A stretch of DNA of 64,000 nt from JAYZDF01 sp036337945 (GTDB lineage Bacteria; Myxococcota; Kuafuiibacteriia; Kuafuiibacteriales; Kuafuiibacteriaceae): contig JAYZDF010000028.1 of NCBI GenBank assembly GCA_036337945.1, forward strand, positions 58,235 through 122,234, read 5' to 3'. Each line of letters begins with the position of its first letter. Within the stretch, counting starts at the first letter, position 1. Under the pieces are notes generated by a model, which was not told where the DNA came from, made no database searches, and worked only from the letters and a program-made list of their open reading frames with translations. Position numbers and translations under genes: made by a program. Below are positions 8,658 to 17,877 of the stretch, in pieces.

Positions 8658-10148
8658 TCACGCAAGCGGGAGTTCGATCACGAACATCGCGCCATTGTTT
8701 GTTGTCGTCTTCTCTAGTCGAATTTGCCCGCGATGCTGAAGGACAATCTTCTTTACAATGGCTAGCCCTAGACCCGTGCCTTCACTCTTGGTCGTGAAAT
8801 ATGGTTCAAAGATGCGACCTTGATTTTCTGGTGGGACGCCGGGCCCATTATCGTCAAAACGTAAACAAACCAGGCCTTTGGCTTCATCAACTGAAACTCT
8901 GATATCAATTTTCGCTTCACCCTTGCCGGCCGCCTGTATCGCATTCGTAACGAGGTTAGCTAAGACACGGCGCATGAGAACGCGATCTAGCCCGACTGAA
9001 ATCGGCACCTCCGGAATTTCTGTATTTATCTCGGCCTGTCCCTCGAAGTCGTTATATGCATCGAGAAACTCGTGGATGAATTTTTTGAGGTCCAGAGTTT
9101 CAGGTGAAACTTCGGGTAGGCGGGCAAACTGCGAAAATTCGTTCACAAGGCGAGTGAGAGCACCTATCTCATCATGCACAATGTCTACGGAGTCATCTAC
9201 AATTCGTTGAAAAGCCGGGTCGAGATCTTCAGGTGTTCTTCGCTTAAGTTCTTGCATTGCCAACTGAATTGGCGTCAAAGGGTTCTTGATCTCGTGAGCT
9301 AACCTTCTGGCCAAGTCCTGCCAGCCAGAAACTTTTTCGAGATAAACAATTCGATCTCGTCCAGAAGCAATTTCTGCAACCATCTTGTTGAACGCCTCAG
9401 TGAGGTCAGTAATTTCGTCGTTACCTCGAAGAGGGATTTGAATATCAAGCTGTCCTTTACCTACTTTTTCCGTGGCATCCGCCATTCGAGTGATACGTTT
9501 GGTAACTCTTCTAGCGAGAGTGTATCCACCGGCGAGTGCAACGAGCAGAACGAACAATGTGATCGTAGCGAATCGAGCGAGGTTGGTGAGCTGTTCCTCT
9601 CTCCCAATCGCTAACGCACGGTCGTAATCTTCAAACGTTTCTTGAAGTGACTCTCTCTGCTGCTGATATTTTACAGGCAATAGGTAGACGAGATGTAAGT
9701 ACGGCGATTCTCCAAGCCCCAGAGGTTCTTTCCAAATTTTCTCTGAAAAGGAGTCACTTAGGCGTTCTTCGGGCCCATTCACCGTAAAGAGGATATTACC
9801 TGAGTGGTCGAAGACATCGATTCTTCGAAGGCTTCGATTTTCCTCGAGTATGGATTCCAAACGATAAATCGCGTCGTCTTTGGCGCCTCGGGCTATGGCG
9901 TCGCGAAGAATGTTATCCTTGGAAACCACCTGCGACTGGGCGCTAAACTCATTCTTTTTTGCGGAGATAAAATCCTTGTAGAATGTCCACGCAGTCTCAA
10001 ATTGACCCTTTACCTGCCGATGAAGAATCAAAGGTGGCTCGACTAGAAGCGAGTTTGCAAGGCCGAGCCAAATCATAAAAGGAACAAGACCTGTAAGCAG
10101 CATTGCTACGAGAATTCTTTTCTCGAATTTCGAAAGTCTCCGTCTCAT
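8658..10148 (-). CDS. NtrY-like sensor histidine kinase
   Basis: The 496-residue membrane kinase has a helix at about residues 11-35, a periplasmic sensor region to 185, a second helix at 192-212 and a HAMP domain at 212-262. The phosphoacceptor box is LAHEIKNPLTPIQLAM with His285, typical of NtrY-type kinases. The ATPase domain shows the N box (RRVLANLVTNAIQAA), G1 (DNGPGVP) and G2 (GTGLGLAIVKKI) motifs, all intact. Compared with classic NtrY it has no evident PAS domain between HAMP and the His box. The 4-base overlap with the upstream DUF4390 gene repeats an order known in proteobacteria (DUF4390, ntrY, ntrX), but no response regulator follows here, so its partner must lie elsewhere. Confidence 0.85.
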   Translation of the reverse strand: MRRRLSKFEKRILVAMLLTGLVPFMIWLGLANSLLVEPPLILHRQVKGQFETAWTFYKDFISAKKNEFSAQSQVVSKDNILRDAIARGAKDDAIYRLESILEENRSLRRIDVFDHSGNILFTVNGPEERLSDSFSEKIWKEPLGLGESPYLHLVYLLPVKYQQQRESLQETFEDYDRALAIGREEQLTNLARFATITLFVLLVALAGGYTLARRVTKRITRMADATEKVGKGQLDIQIPLRGNDEITDLTEAFNKMVAEIASGRDRIVYLEKVSGWQDLARRLAHEIKNPLTPIQLAMQELKRRTPEDLDPAFQRIVDDSVDIVHDEIGALTRLVNEFSQFARLPEVSPETLDLKKFIHEFLDAYNDFEGQAEINTEIPEVPISVGLDRVLMRRVLANLVTNAIQAAGKGEAKIDIRVSVDEAKGLVCLRFDDNGPGVPPENQGRIFEPYFTTKSEGTGLGLAIVKKIVLQHRGQIRLEKTTTNNGAMFVIELPLA

Positions 10149-10783
10149 TGTTCAAACACCGGTCGACGCAATTCGTCGGTCAGAAATACAAATGTATCGT
10201 CTGGATAAGTTTGTTTCACCCCAAACAAAACGTCAAAGAAGCTCCGAGTGGAGCTTCTTCGCTGCGTATTAGGATTTGACATAAACCTTCTTGCCCGCCG
10301 CCTTTCTTCTTCGGAAACAGGGTTTAGTTTAAGCGTTACTCTTAGGCGGTATCCCAGGGCCGCTCTCAACAAATGCTTATGGGCGAGGGGAATGTTTTTC
10401 AATTGTCCACAAAGCTTTATGCTCTCTGCGATCAAACGCTGATTCTGAAACAGTCTTCGTTGAGTTCCATCTCTGATGAGGATTTGTAATTGCTCATCCC
10501 ATACGTCTTTTTTGAAGGTGCATTTGCGAATGATGGTTCGAATCGAGCCAAAGCTGTCTTGAAGTTCAATTTGGATGTGGGCTTTTCTCACTAATCCGTT
10601 CTTAATCTGATTCTGAAAGCTTGTAGTGAAGGCTTCACTAATATCGAAGGACACATGAGCCATATCATCCTTTGCTGCAAAAGTCGCTTTTAGCAGTTCC
10701 GCATCATCATCGGCCATCGCCGGTCTCATTCCAAATGAAAAGACACAACATAGAATGCTTATAAACTGTGCTTCTCTTTTCAC
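10145..10783 (-). CDS. DUF4390 domain exported protein
   Basis: This 212-residue protein has a signal peptide (cleavage near RPAMADDD) and then one domain matching DUF4390: AHVSFDISEAFTTSFQNQIKN at about residues 42-62, and the conserved later segment on RVTLKLNPVSEEERRRAR. Its end (DTFVFLTDELRRPVFEQ) is also family-like. DUF4390 genes stand next to ntrY in many proteobacteria, and the biochemical role is not known. Start and stop overlap the neighbouring Omp85 and kinase genes by 4 bases each, so the three are tightly coupled. It probably acts on the periplasmic side, perhaps with the sensor; that is inferred from gene order only. Confidence 0.8.
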   Translation of the reverse strand: MKREAQFISILCCVFSFGMRPAMADDDAELLKATFAAKDDMAHVSFDISEAFTTSFQNQIKNGLVRKAHIQIELQDSFGSIRTIIRKCTFKKDVWDEQLQILIRDGTQRRLFQNQRLIAESIKLCGQLKNIPLAHKHLLRAALGYRLRVTLKLNPVSEEERRRARRFMSNPNTQRRSSTRSFFDVLFGVKQTYPDDTFVFLTDELRRPVFEQ

Positions 10784-12201
10784 CAGATGAGATCCGAAAT
10801 ATATGCGACCGAAAGGACGAAACGGCCGATCGTTGTATCAAACTTAATCCCTACATCAGCAGCTAAAGGCATTTGACGACGGATTCCTCGACCTTCTTTA
10901 TCCTCTTGATACTCATCAAGCGACGCCGACACTCCCGCATCAATCGACGCGTAGATAAATGATTGGAGTAAGAAATCTCCCCCACCGAAGAAAGGGACAT
11001 AGTATGTGAAGCGCAGATGGGCGAGGAGATCGTCGTAATCAGTATCGCGACTAAAGTTTAGCCCGATTTGACGAGGAAGTGAGGCCCGGCCACTGATGAA
11101 AGCGAGGTGGTCGCGGAGAAAAAACTGATTAAAGAAGGGAGTCGTTCCTTGAATAATACCACCCTGAAAGGAGGTAACGAGGCTCTGTCCCGAAACCGTA
11201 TTGAACGCTCGTTCGAACTGCAATTGATACTTAGTAAACTCGTAGTTGGATCCGAGCAGACGTGTTCCCGTCTCGATAGAAAGGAGTAAATGGCTTCCTA
11301 AAAGTGGTACGAAGCTATCGTCTCTTGTATCGAATTCATAAGTGAGTCCAAAACTAGCGAGCACAGAGTCATCAAACAAGATGGATGGCGCGCTACGTAA
11401 TGCAGCGGGGTCTAAGTTAGGCAGTCTCTCCGTCTGTATCGCTTCGAATCTATAATTAAAGAGTACTCGTTGAGCTGCTCCCGTACTCAAACCGAACCCA
11501 AACTGGGTTCCGTACCTAGAGTATTTCATTGGTATGGGTGCGATGATATTATCGCCGAGCTGCTCTTCTCCTTCTGCGTAAATAGCTGAGACCGCAAGCT
11601 GGAGCGGTGTTCCTGACAGATCAGGTAAAAATACATCGAGTTCTGCTGCTTTTCTATTGTCTCCCAGAACAAATCCAAATCCCGTTCCTACTCCTTCTCC
11701 GAGAAAATTTGATTCATATAGGCTCAGCCCTCCAAAAGCATTTTCCACTTCTGAGGTTCCATAGTAGAGACCACTGATCATCATGGTGTTTCGTTCTTCA
11801 ACCTCAACGACTAAGATTACGCGCCCTCTACGACTTCCCCGACGCAAACTAAATTCTACGGAGCGAAAATATCCCGTTGCGAGAAGCCGTAAGCGTCCTG
11901 CCTCAATCACATCATCGACGAGAACTTCGTCAGCTCGAATCCCAATTCGCCTGAGAATCACGTCGACTGTCGTTTTTTCATTACCGATGATTTCAATAGT
12001 CTCTAAAATAACGGTGTCAGAACCGGCGATCGGTGGAGCTGTTAAGTCTGAATCAGGTTCTGGATTTTCTATGCCCTCTAAGAGCAGCACTGATGGACTA
12101 TCCGTAGTAGCGGTTGATGTTGCAGCGACGTTAGGTTGCGCGAACGCTGTATGAGATAACAAGGACAGGAGAAGGGCCGTGGTTTTTAGCGCAAGGTGCA
12201 C
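10780..12201 (-). CDS. Omp85/BamA-TamA family outer membrane protein with one POTRA domain
   Basis: The 473-residue product carries a signal peptide (ends TAFAQ), a linker, one POTRA domain at about residues 65-137 (ILETIEIIGNEKTT...VILRRIGI, then LLATGYFRSVEFSLRRG), and a C-terminal 16-strand type barrel ending in ...YISDLIW, with the terminal aromatic residue used for outer membrane insertion. One POTRA is far fewer than BamA (five) or TamA (three), so this is a short member, possibly in surface lipoprotein, patatin-like or other secretion; the passenger is not fused. It lies 12 bases after the barrel protein gene and overlaps the DUF4390 gene by 4 bases. Confidence 0.85.
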   Translation of the reverse strand: MHLALKTTALLLSLLSHTAFAQPNVAATSTATTDSPSVLLLEGIENPEPDSDLTAPPIAGSDTVILETIEIIGNEKTTVDVILRRIGIRADEVLVDDVIEAGRLRLLATGYFRSVEFSLRRGSRRGRVILVVEVEERNTMMISGLYYGTSEVENAFGGLSLYESNFLGEGVGTGFGFVLGDNRKAAELDVFLPDLSGTPLQLAVSAIYAEGEEQLGDNIIAPIPMKYSRYGTQFGFGLSTGAAQRVLFNYRFEAIQTERLPNLDPAALRSAPSILFDDSVLASFGLTYEFDTRDDSFVPLLGSHLLLSIETGTRLLGSNYEFTKYQLQFERAFNTVSGQSLVTSFQGGIIQGTTPFFNQFFLRDHLAFISGRASLPRQIGLNFSRDTDYDDLLAHLRFTYYVPFFGGGDFLLQSFIYASIDAGVSASLDEYQEDKEGRGIRRQMPLAADVGIKFDTTIGRFVLSVAYISDLIW

Positions 12202-12213
12202 GATATGTACCTC

Positions 12214-14289
12214 TTAGAACGACAGCTGAAAGCCTATCGTAGCGAATGCCTGCATGAGACTTCCCTCAACGGCGAAACTTGCCGAACTGGCTTTTTCCGC
12301 GGTTGCTCCTATTCCTCGAAGCCCCGTTGAAAATGTTAAGCCAAGTACGTCTGATAAACCATAGACAAAGCCTAACCTAATTCGTCCAGCTACTTGGGTC
12401 GTTTTACGTGCGGCGATTCGGGTGATATCTTGATCGATGGTGGTTGTATCAAAACGAAGTTCTCCCCCTGCTGCCGCAAGAAATGAAACTGGACCCGCCT
12501 TCAAATATAAATATTCGAATTCCAAAGGCAGACTCAGGGAGTAAATTTGGTTATCGACTACTAAGGTTTGGTCATTACCAAAATTTATCAGTCCTTCACT
12601 CACCGACCTCGCAATTTCAAGTCCGCCAATGACTGACAGTTTTCGATCGAGAACAGGCAGTGCTCCACCCAAGCTGACTCTTGCACCAAAGTTAACGACT
12701 GGAGCAAAAAGGAACCCGGAACCAAAGCTGGTGTCTAGTTTGAGCCCTACAGGTCGATACTGAAAGGTCGCTTTTGGGTCGGTTTTGCTTATCGGTGAAG
12801 GGTCGCTCATGTCTGCCCGAATCGCTGGAGGCGGACCTTCTAACTCCAAATCAATGCTGCGCTGAACCAGTTCGGGAGGGTCGCCATGCACAATATTCAG
12901 AGAGGGAAGCTCTGTTATTATCGTCACTTCTTCGCCAGTTTCGCCTGGAATATTCGACGGTACAACAATTCGGTATTCTCCGGCATCAATTCGTTGAACC
13001 GGAAGGTCTGGCCCGTCTTCAATTCTTGCAATGGGTGCTGGGTGGTCTGATTTACCCCCGAGAGGGTCGAACACTTTGGCAATGATTGCGCCTCGTTCAG
13101 ATTTTTCAGCGAAAGACGATTCAACTTTTAGTTGCGCAGCATGGCTCGATTTGAACTCGATGGTTCCTATAGGGGCACGGTCCGCCAATACCGTATATGT
13201 TTGTGGTCTATTTGGGCGTTGAAAACTAAAGGCACGTATTCTTTCAGAGACCTCTAGCACCTTGAGTTTCGAGTTCTTAATTCCTTCAATCTCAATTTCC
13301 GGCCAATACGGTTCGTCTCCAAAAGGAGAAGGTGGAATAGCGACTAAGACCGTCGGGCCTGTCCCGCCGTCAGCGATATCTTGTCCGGGAATCGCTACTG
13401 CGAGCCCATCAGGAACGATGCCGGTAGGCACCGTAATGGGTACTTCTCGTCTCCGTCTTCCTCGAATTCGGAAAGCACGAATAGGCTTTCCATACTCAAT
13501 GACTCCTGAGCTTGACGTAAAGCCATCGGCAGGAGCTGTTACCGGCGGAGGGTTGTTTCGCGTCCCCTCTAAAATAAACCGGCTCCCTCTTGGGATTTCT
13601 GCCTTGAATTGGACTTGTGCGTATGTGGATACGCCGGATACTTGAGCTGCGAATCCACGTTTTCCTGCCGCGACAGCTAGAACAATGAAATGGCTTGGCT
13701 CTGTGGAAGGCATATTCAGAGGTGGAGTTAGACTCGCTCCGGCGAAAAGTTCATTGGGTGACCCTTGTATATAGCCAGGGAAGCTCAGTTCACCATGGGA
13801 CGAGAAAACTTTAAGATCTTTGACGTCTTGGCTGACAGCGCTTGCACTTAGATTTATTCGTTTGGGTCGAGACGCATCGATCGAGGTGTCGCTTACTGCG
13901 AGCGTCAGATTCGGAGCATTGGGGACATCAAGCTTGAACCCTAAGGCCTGATTCATCGTTTCCCCACCGGAGAATGTTAGCTCGACTTCGAGTGTTTCTT
14001 CTGTTCTTCGGGAAGAGGAGGGGGGCTGATACAAAAAGACGACACGATTGTTAGAGACGATCTTTGTGTTGGTTGCACGGCCTAACGTTGCTCGTACTTT
14101 TGCGCGCCGTAGTTTTTGTTTCTTCTGCGATTTACGTACGAGCAGTTCAAGAGGAATTTGACTTTCCTCGCCTGCGACTAAGAAGCCTGCTCCTGGTTGA
14201 AGCAGAGTTATAGAGAAATCCTCCGCGAGTGCACGGCTCGAAAAGAGTACTAAGAGTGAACATAGTACTGTCTGAAATAATCTGCTCAT
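12214..14289 (-). CDS. Large exported protein with C-terminal beta-barrel-like region
   Basis: The product (691 residues) is not a recognised family. It has a signal peptide (cleavage after SSRALA), then about 480 residues of beta-rich sequence with Ig-like character (VRATLGRATNTKIVSNNRVV, VIVPSNIPGETGEEVTIIT), and a last 170 residues with alternating hydrophobic strands ending in ATIGFQLSF, the terminal Phe expected for an outer membrane barrel. A periplasmic or surface region joined to an eight- to ten-strand barrel is the simplest reading. It lies 2 bases after the RNase G gene and 12 bases before the Omp85 gene, so an outer membrane role within that operon is likely. Confidence 0.7.
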   Translation of the reverse strand: MSRLFQTVLCSLLVLFSSRALAEDFSITLLQPGAGFLVAGEESQIPLELLVRKSQKKQKLRRAKVRATLGRATNTKIVSNNRVVFLYQPPSSSRRTEETLEVELTFSGGETMNQALGFKLDVPNAPNLTLAVSDTSIDASRPKRINLSASAVSQDVKDLKVFSSHGELSFPGYIQGSPNELFAGASLTPPLNMPSTEPSHFIVLAVAAGKRGFAAQVSGVSTYAQVQFKAEIPRGSRFILEGTRNNPPPVTAPADGFTSSSGVIEYGKPIRAFRIRGRRRREVPITVPTGIVPDGLAVAIPGQDIADGGTGPTVLVAIPPSPFGDEPYWPEIEIEGIKNSKLKVLEVSERIRAFSFQRPNRPQTYTVLADRAPIGTIEFKSSHAAQLKVESSFAEKSERGAIIAKVFDPLGGKSDHPAPIARIEDGPDLPVQRIDAGEYRIVVPSNIPGETGEEVTIITELPSLNIVHGDPPELVQRSIDLELEGPPPAIRADMSDPSPISKTDPKATFQYRPVGLKLDTSFGSGFLFAPVVNFGARVSLGGALPVLDRKLSVIGGLEIARSVSEGLINFGNDQTLVVDNQIYSLSLPLEFEYLYLKAGPVSFLAAAGGELRFDTTTIDQDITRIAARKTTQVAGRIRLGFVYGLSDVLGLTFSTGLRGIGATAEKASSASFAVEGSLMQAFATIGFQLSF

Positions 14290-14291
14290 AC

Positions 14292-15866
14292 TTAGCGCCG
14301 CAACACCACTCGATACGCTTCGTGGTGAAAGTCGCTTCGTGCTTCCACGACTACCGATTTGCCTATAAACTCTTCGACTTTACTGAGCGTGTCGCTTTCC
14401 TCTTCGGCCAGGATTGCCGCGATTTCCGGATTCGCGAGTACCATTACGTGTCCGTCTTTGTTTGCTTGCCTTGAAACCTCTCGGAAGATTTCGTGAGCAA
14501 TAGTACTTCGAGAGCGAATTCGCCCACGCCCCTCGCAATAAGGGCAGGGCTCTGTGAGTCGCCGCCCCAGAGATTCTCTCACTCTTTTTCGAGTCATTTC
14601 GATGACCCCAAGTCCACTGATGGGTAGAACGTGGGTTTTTGCTCGATCTCGCTTCAGTTCATCAACAAATGCGTTGTACACACGTTCGCGATCGTCAGCT
14701 GACTCCATATCGATGAAGTCAATTACGATTATTCCACCAATATTGCGAAGTCGGAGCTGAGTAACAATTTCTTTCACAGCTTCAAGATTCGTTCTTAGAA
14801 TCGTGGCTTCTAGATTTTGCTTACCTACAAAGCCACCGGTGTTTACGTCAATTGCGGTCAAGGCTTCGGCTTGGTCGATAACGATTGAGGCACCGCTTTT
14901 CATGCCGACCTTACGCTGTAAGGCTCGTTCGATTTCACCTTCAACGCTGTAGTGCTCAAAAAGGCCAACTTTCGATTGAGAAAGAGAGACACGCTCTAAT
15001 AGGTCGGGCGAAAATTTCGATAAGAAATCACTTACTCTTTCCAGTTCTTTGGCGTTATCGATAATCAGTTTATCAACATCATGGGTAAATAGGTCACGCG
15101 TTGCCCGCAAGACGAGATCAAGATCCGCCTGAAGTAAAGTTGGTGCGTGTCTGTTCTCCGTGTCTTGACCGACTTCCTTCCACATTGTTTCGAGAAAGAG
15201 CATGTCTTCGCGGAGCTTTTCTCCGCTAAGGCTAGCACCCTCGGTTCGGACAATGTAACCACTACTATCAGTTCGTAGTTCTTCGACCAATTCTCGGAGT
15301 CTCTTCCGTTCGCTCTCCTCTGTGATGCGCTTAGACACACCGACGTGATCGGTATTAGGCATATACACAAGATAACGACCCGGGATTGAAATATATGTTG
15401 TGATGCGAGCGCCCTTCGACCCGATTGGGTCTTTGCTAACCTGGCATACAATTTCGTCGCCTTCTTTAATGAGCGTATCTATGCTCGCAGGTTCTCTGTG
15501 CGTTTCTTGTTCTCGGGCTTCTGCTTTAGCATGTTCGATGATGTCGGCTTCTTGGGCCAACTTTTCATCTTCGACGCCGTGCGGCTGCTCTTCCGGGAGA
15601 CTGGAGTCGATCGGTTTGGGAATTTTACTGGTTTTCTCAAGAGGTCGAATATCGTCCGCGTATAAAAAGGCAGCTCTTTGGAGTCCGATGTCGACAAAGG
15701 CTGCTTGCATCCCCGGTAGAACACGCGTGACTCGTCCCTTGTATATATTACCGACCAGACCCAGTTCGTGATTTCTTTCGACGTAAACTTCGGAAACAAC
15801 CCCGTCTTCCAGGAGCGCTACCCGGGTCTCACCGAAGCTACGATTGATAAGTATTGTTGCCGTCAT
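14292..15866 (-). CDS. rng: Ribonuclease E/G family endoribonuclease (RNase G type)
   Basis: This 524-residue enzyme cuts single-stranded 5'-monophosphate RNA and acts in rRNA and mRNA processing. The N-terminal S1 domain (IYKGRVTRVLPGMQAAFVDIGLQRAAFLY) is followed by the catalytic core with both metal-binding Asp sites (AIDVNTGGFVG and IIVIDFIDM) and the zinc-link CPYC (EPCPYCEGRGRI). It lacks the long C-terminal scaffold of RNase E, so it is of RNase G type. An acidic, Glu/Lys-rich insert of about 40 residues (roughly residues 75-118) lies inside the S1 region and makes it longer than E. coli RNase G (489). I chose ATG 15866, where homology begins, over a GTG at 15887; neither has a strong ribosome site. 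Confidence 0.92.
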   Translation of the reverse strand: MTATILINRSFGETRVALLEDGVVSEVYVERNHELGLVGNIYKGRVTRVLPGMQAAFVDIGLQRAAFLYADDIRPLEKTSKIPKPIDSSLPEEQPHGVEDEKLAQEADIIEHAKAEAREQETHREPASIDTLIKEGDEIVCQVSKDPIGSKGARITTYISIPGRYLVYMPNTDHVGVSKRITEESERKRLRELVEELRTDSSGYIVRTEGASLSGEKLREDMLFLETMWKEVGQDTENRHAPTLLQADLDLVLRATRDLFTHDVDKLIIDNAKELERVSDFLSKFSPDLLERVSLSQSKVGLFEHYSVEGEIERALQRKVGMKSGASIVIDQAEALTAIDVNTGGFVGKQNLEATILRTNLEAVKEIVTQLRLRNIGGIIVIDFIDMESADDRERVYNAFVDELKRDRAKTHVLPISGLGVIEMTRKRVRESLGRRLTEPCPYCEGRGRIRSRSTIAHEIFREVSRQANKDGHVMVLANPEIAAILAEEESDTLSKVEEFIGKSVVVEARSDFHHEAYRVVLRR

Positions 15867-16003
15867 TGGCGTCGCAAAAACTAGCACGAGCTGAAGTCCC
15901 TAGCCATTAAACGAACACGCGGAAGGGTGTATTTACCCATGGTGACTACAGATTGTTGCTTTTAGAGGGTTTGTTCTAGGAGGGAGATGGCCGTGAAACG
16001 GGA

Positions 16004-16960
16004 TTAGATCTTTTCGGTGAGTTCAGGCATTACCTTGAAAAGGTCCTGAACGAGTCCGTAATCGGCAACTTGGAAGATTGGTGCTTCGGGATCCTTATTG
16101 ATCGCCACAATCACCTTGCTGCTCTTCATACCGGCGACATGCTGGATAGCTCCAGAGATTCCAACCGCGAAATAAAGCTCAGGTGCGACAACTTTACCGG
16201 TCTGCCCAACTTGCATATCGTTTGGTACCCAGCCGGCATCAACAACCGCGCGACTTGCACCGATCGCGGCATTGAGTTTATCAGCCATGGGCTCGACGAG
16301 ATTTGGAAAGTTCTCTGCTTCCTTGAGTCCGCGTCCGCCAGAAATGACGACGCGAGCGTCGCTCAAAGCTGGCCGTTCAGAGACAACCGCATCAAATTTT
16401 ACATAACGAGTTCTCAGTTCTCCAAGCTCAACTGTAAGCGCATTGACTGCACCTACTGCATCAAGAGCCTGGGCTGCTTCAAATTCTGTAGGGCGAGTAG
16501 TGAAGCACTTGATGTCAGTGGCTACCTCAACAGTAGCAATCACGTTTCCTGCGAGCATTTCGCGAGTCACGGTTAGGCTTGAGTCGTCTACAAATCCAAG
16601 GACGTCCGATGCAACGCCTGCGTTAAGTAGAGCGCCTACGCGAGGAAGAACGTCTTTGCCATGGAAGGTTGCGGCCATACACACCACAGCTGCACCTGCC
16701 GCGGTCGCTGCCTGGGCAATAACCTTAGCATACGCCTCAGCAACGGGGCCGGCAGCAAAGGATTCATGTTCCGCGGTATGGACGGCGGCCACATATTTGC
16801 TCATTTCTTCGGCGGCAGCGCTTACGCCGCTTCCAATCACCAGAGCTTGAACATTTCCGCCGGTTCGTTTCGCAGCTTCGCGGGCAAACGTGAGAGAGGT
16901 AAGGGTAGCTTTCTTGACGGCACCATCCTGCAGTTCGGTAACAACTAATACATTGGTCAT
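16004..16960 (-). CDS. etfA: Electron transfer flavoprotein alpha subunit
   Basis: The 318-residue EtfA holds FAD and passes electrons from acyl-CoA dehydrogenases toward the quinone pool. The N-terminal domain (MTNVLVVTELQDGAVKKATL) leads to the C-terminal FAD-binding domain with the signature stretch ISGGRGLKEAENF (about residues 208-220), GASRAVVDAGWVPNDMQVGQTG, and YFAVGISGAIQHVAGM. Length and motifs are normal. The gene follows etfB by 12 bases, and the two form the heterodimer. It is the last gene before a 137-base gap leading to the RNase G gene. Confidence 0.96.
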   Translation of the reverse strand: MTNVLVVTELQDGAVKKATLTSLTFAREAAKRTGGNVQALVIGSGVSAAAEEMSKYVAAVHTAEHESFAAGPVAEAYAKVIAQAATAAGAAVVCMAATFHGKDVLPRVGALLNAGVASDVLGFVDDSSLTVTREMLAGNVIATVEVATDIKCFTTRPTEFEAAQALDAVGAVNALTVELGELRTRYVKFDAVVSERPALSDARVVISGGRGLKEAENFPNLVEPMADKLNAAIGASRAVVDAGWVPNDMQVGQTGKVVAPELYFAVGISGAIQHVAGMKSSKVIVAINKDPEAPIFQVADYGLVQDLFKVMPELTEKI

Positions 16961-16972
16961 TCTATTTTCCTC

Positions 16973-17764
16973 CTAAAGAACCTTGGCTTCGTTTCGTAGT
17001 TTCTCAAGCAATTCATCAACGCTTTCGACGGTCATACCAGCGCTTCGTGCTTTGGGTTCTGCGTATGAAATTTCGCGAACTTTCGGAGCCAGGTCGACAC
17101 CGAGGCTATCCGCCGCAATTTCCTTAATTTCTTTCTTTTTGGCCTTCATGATTCCCGGAAGCGAGGTGTATCTCGGGTGATTCAGTCGAAGGTCTGTGGT
17201 GATGAGTGCAGGAAGGGTTAACTCGAGGGTTTCGAGTCCCCCATCAACCTCACGAACCACCTCTGCTTTACCATCGGCAATGATGACACCGGGTTTTTGC
17301 GCCTTTTCTTCCGGCGATTCAAGCCCAGCGAGTTTCGAAGCAAAAGTTGCTTGTGGCCATCCTAAATAACCGGCAAGGAGCTGCCCGCATTGGTTGGCGT
17401 CGTTATCGGTCGCTTGTTTGCCCATGAGGATGACGTCGGGTTTTTCCTCTTCTACAACCTTAACCAAAACGCGCGCAACTGCATCGGGGTCAAGGTTCGC
17501 GTCGGTCGTTACAAGTATTCCCCGGTTTCCACCCATTGCGAGTCCTTGGCGGATTTGATGAGTGGCATCTTTATTACCAACGCTGACAACTACGACTTCG
17601 CCGCCGTGAGCTTTGGCAAGTCTAAGTGCTTCCTCTATAGCGATTTCATCGAAGGGATTGGCAAGAAAGTTCATGCCTTCGGTAATGAGTGCGGTGCCAT
17701 CTGCGGCGATCTTTACTCGTTGTTCGTAATCTGTAACCCGTTTTACGGTGACAAGAATCTTCAT
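16973..17764 (-). CDS. etfB: Electron transfer flavoprotein beta subunit
   Basis: The 263-residue EtfB binds AMP and forms a heterodimer with EtfA. Typical features are MKILVTVKRVTDYEQRVKI at the start, NPFDEIAIEEALRL near residue 37, the VILMGKQATDNDANQCGQLLA segment near 110, and the recognition-loop region LTLPALITTDLRLNHPRYTSLPGIMKAKKK near 180-210, which contains the conserved docking Leu region. The ATG is preceded by GGAG 10 bases upstream. It is the first gene of etfBA and is divergent from the parA gene. Confidence 0.96.
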   Translation of the reverse strand: MKILVTVKRVTDYEQRVKIAADGTALITEGMNFLANPFDEIAIEEALRLAKAHGGEVVVVSVGNKDATHQIRQGLAMGGNRGILVTTDANLDPDAVARVLVKVVEEEKPDVILMGKQATDNDANQCGQLLAGYLGWPQATFASKLAGLESPEEKAQKPGVIIADGKAEVVREVDGGLETLELTLPALITTDLRLNHPRYTSLPGIMKAKKKEIKEIAADSLGVDLAPKVREISYAEPKARSAGMTVESVDELLEKLRNEAKVL

Positions 17765-17770
17765 ATATTG

Positions 17771-17796
17771 AACTCCGTTGTTAAGTGAATTTTATA
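17771..17796 (-). promoter_or_regulatory. Candidate etfB promoter -10 and ribosome site
   Basis: Read on the reverse strand, TATAAA (17796-17791) lies about 27 bases upstream of the etfB ATG and CGGAG (about 17777-17773) is its ribosome site. A perfect TTGACA occurs at 17830-17825, but the spacing to TATAAA (28 bases) is too long for a standard pair, so the exact promoter is uncertain. Confidence 0.35.
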
Positions 17797-17877
17797 CCCT
17801 GCACTAATGACGCGCCGTATCTCATGTCAACCGTTGCCGCGACTTGTTGCACGTGATAGCGCCGAATAGAGCAAAAA

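Noticed and set aside
17825..17830. TTGACA as the etfB -35 box
   Set aside because: The spacing to the only good -10 (TATAAA) is 28 bases, too long for a standard promoter.
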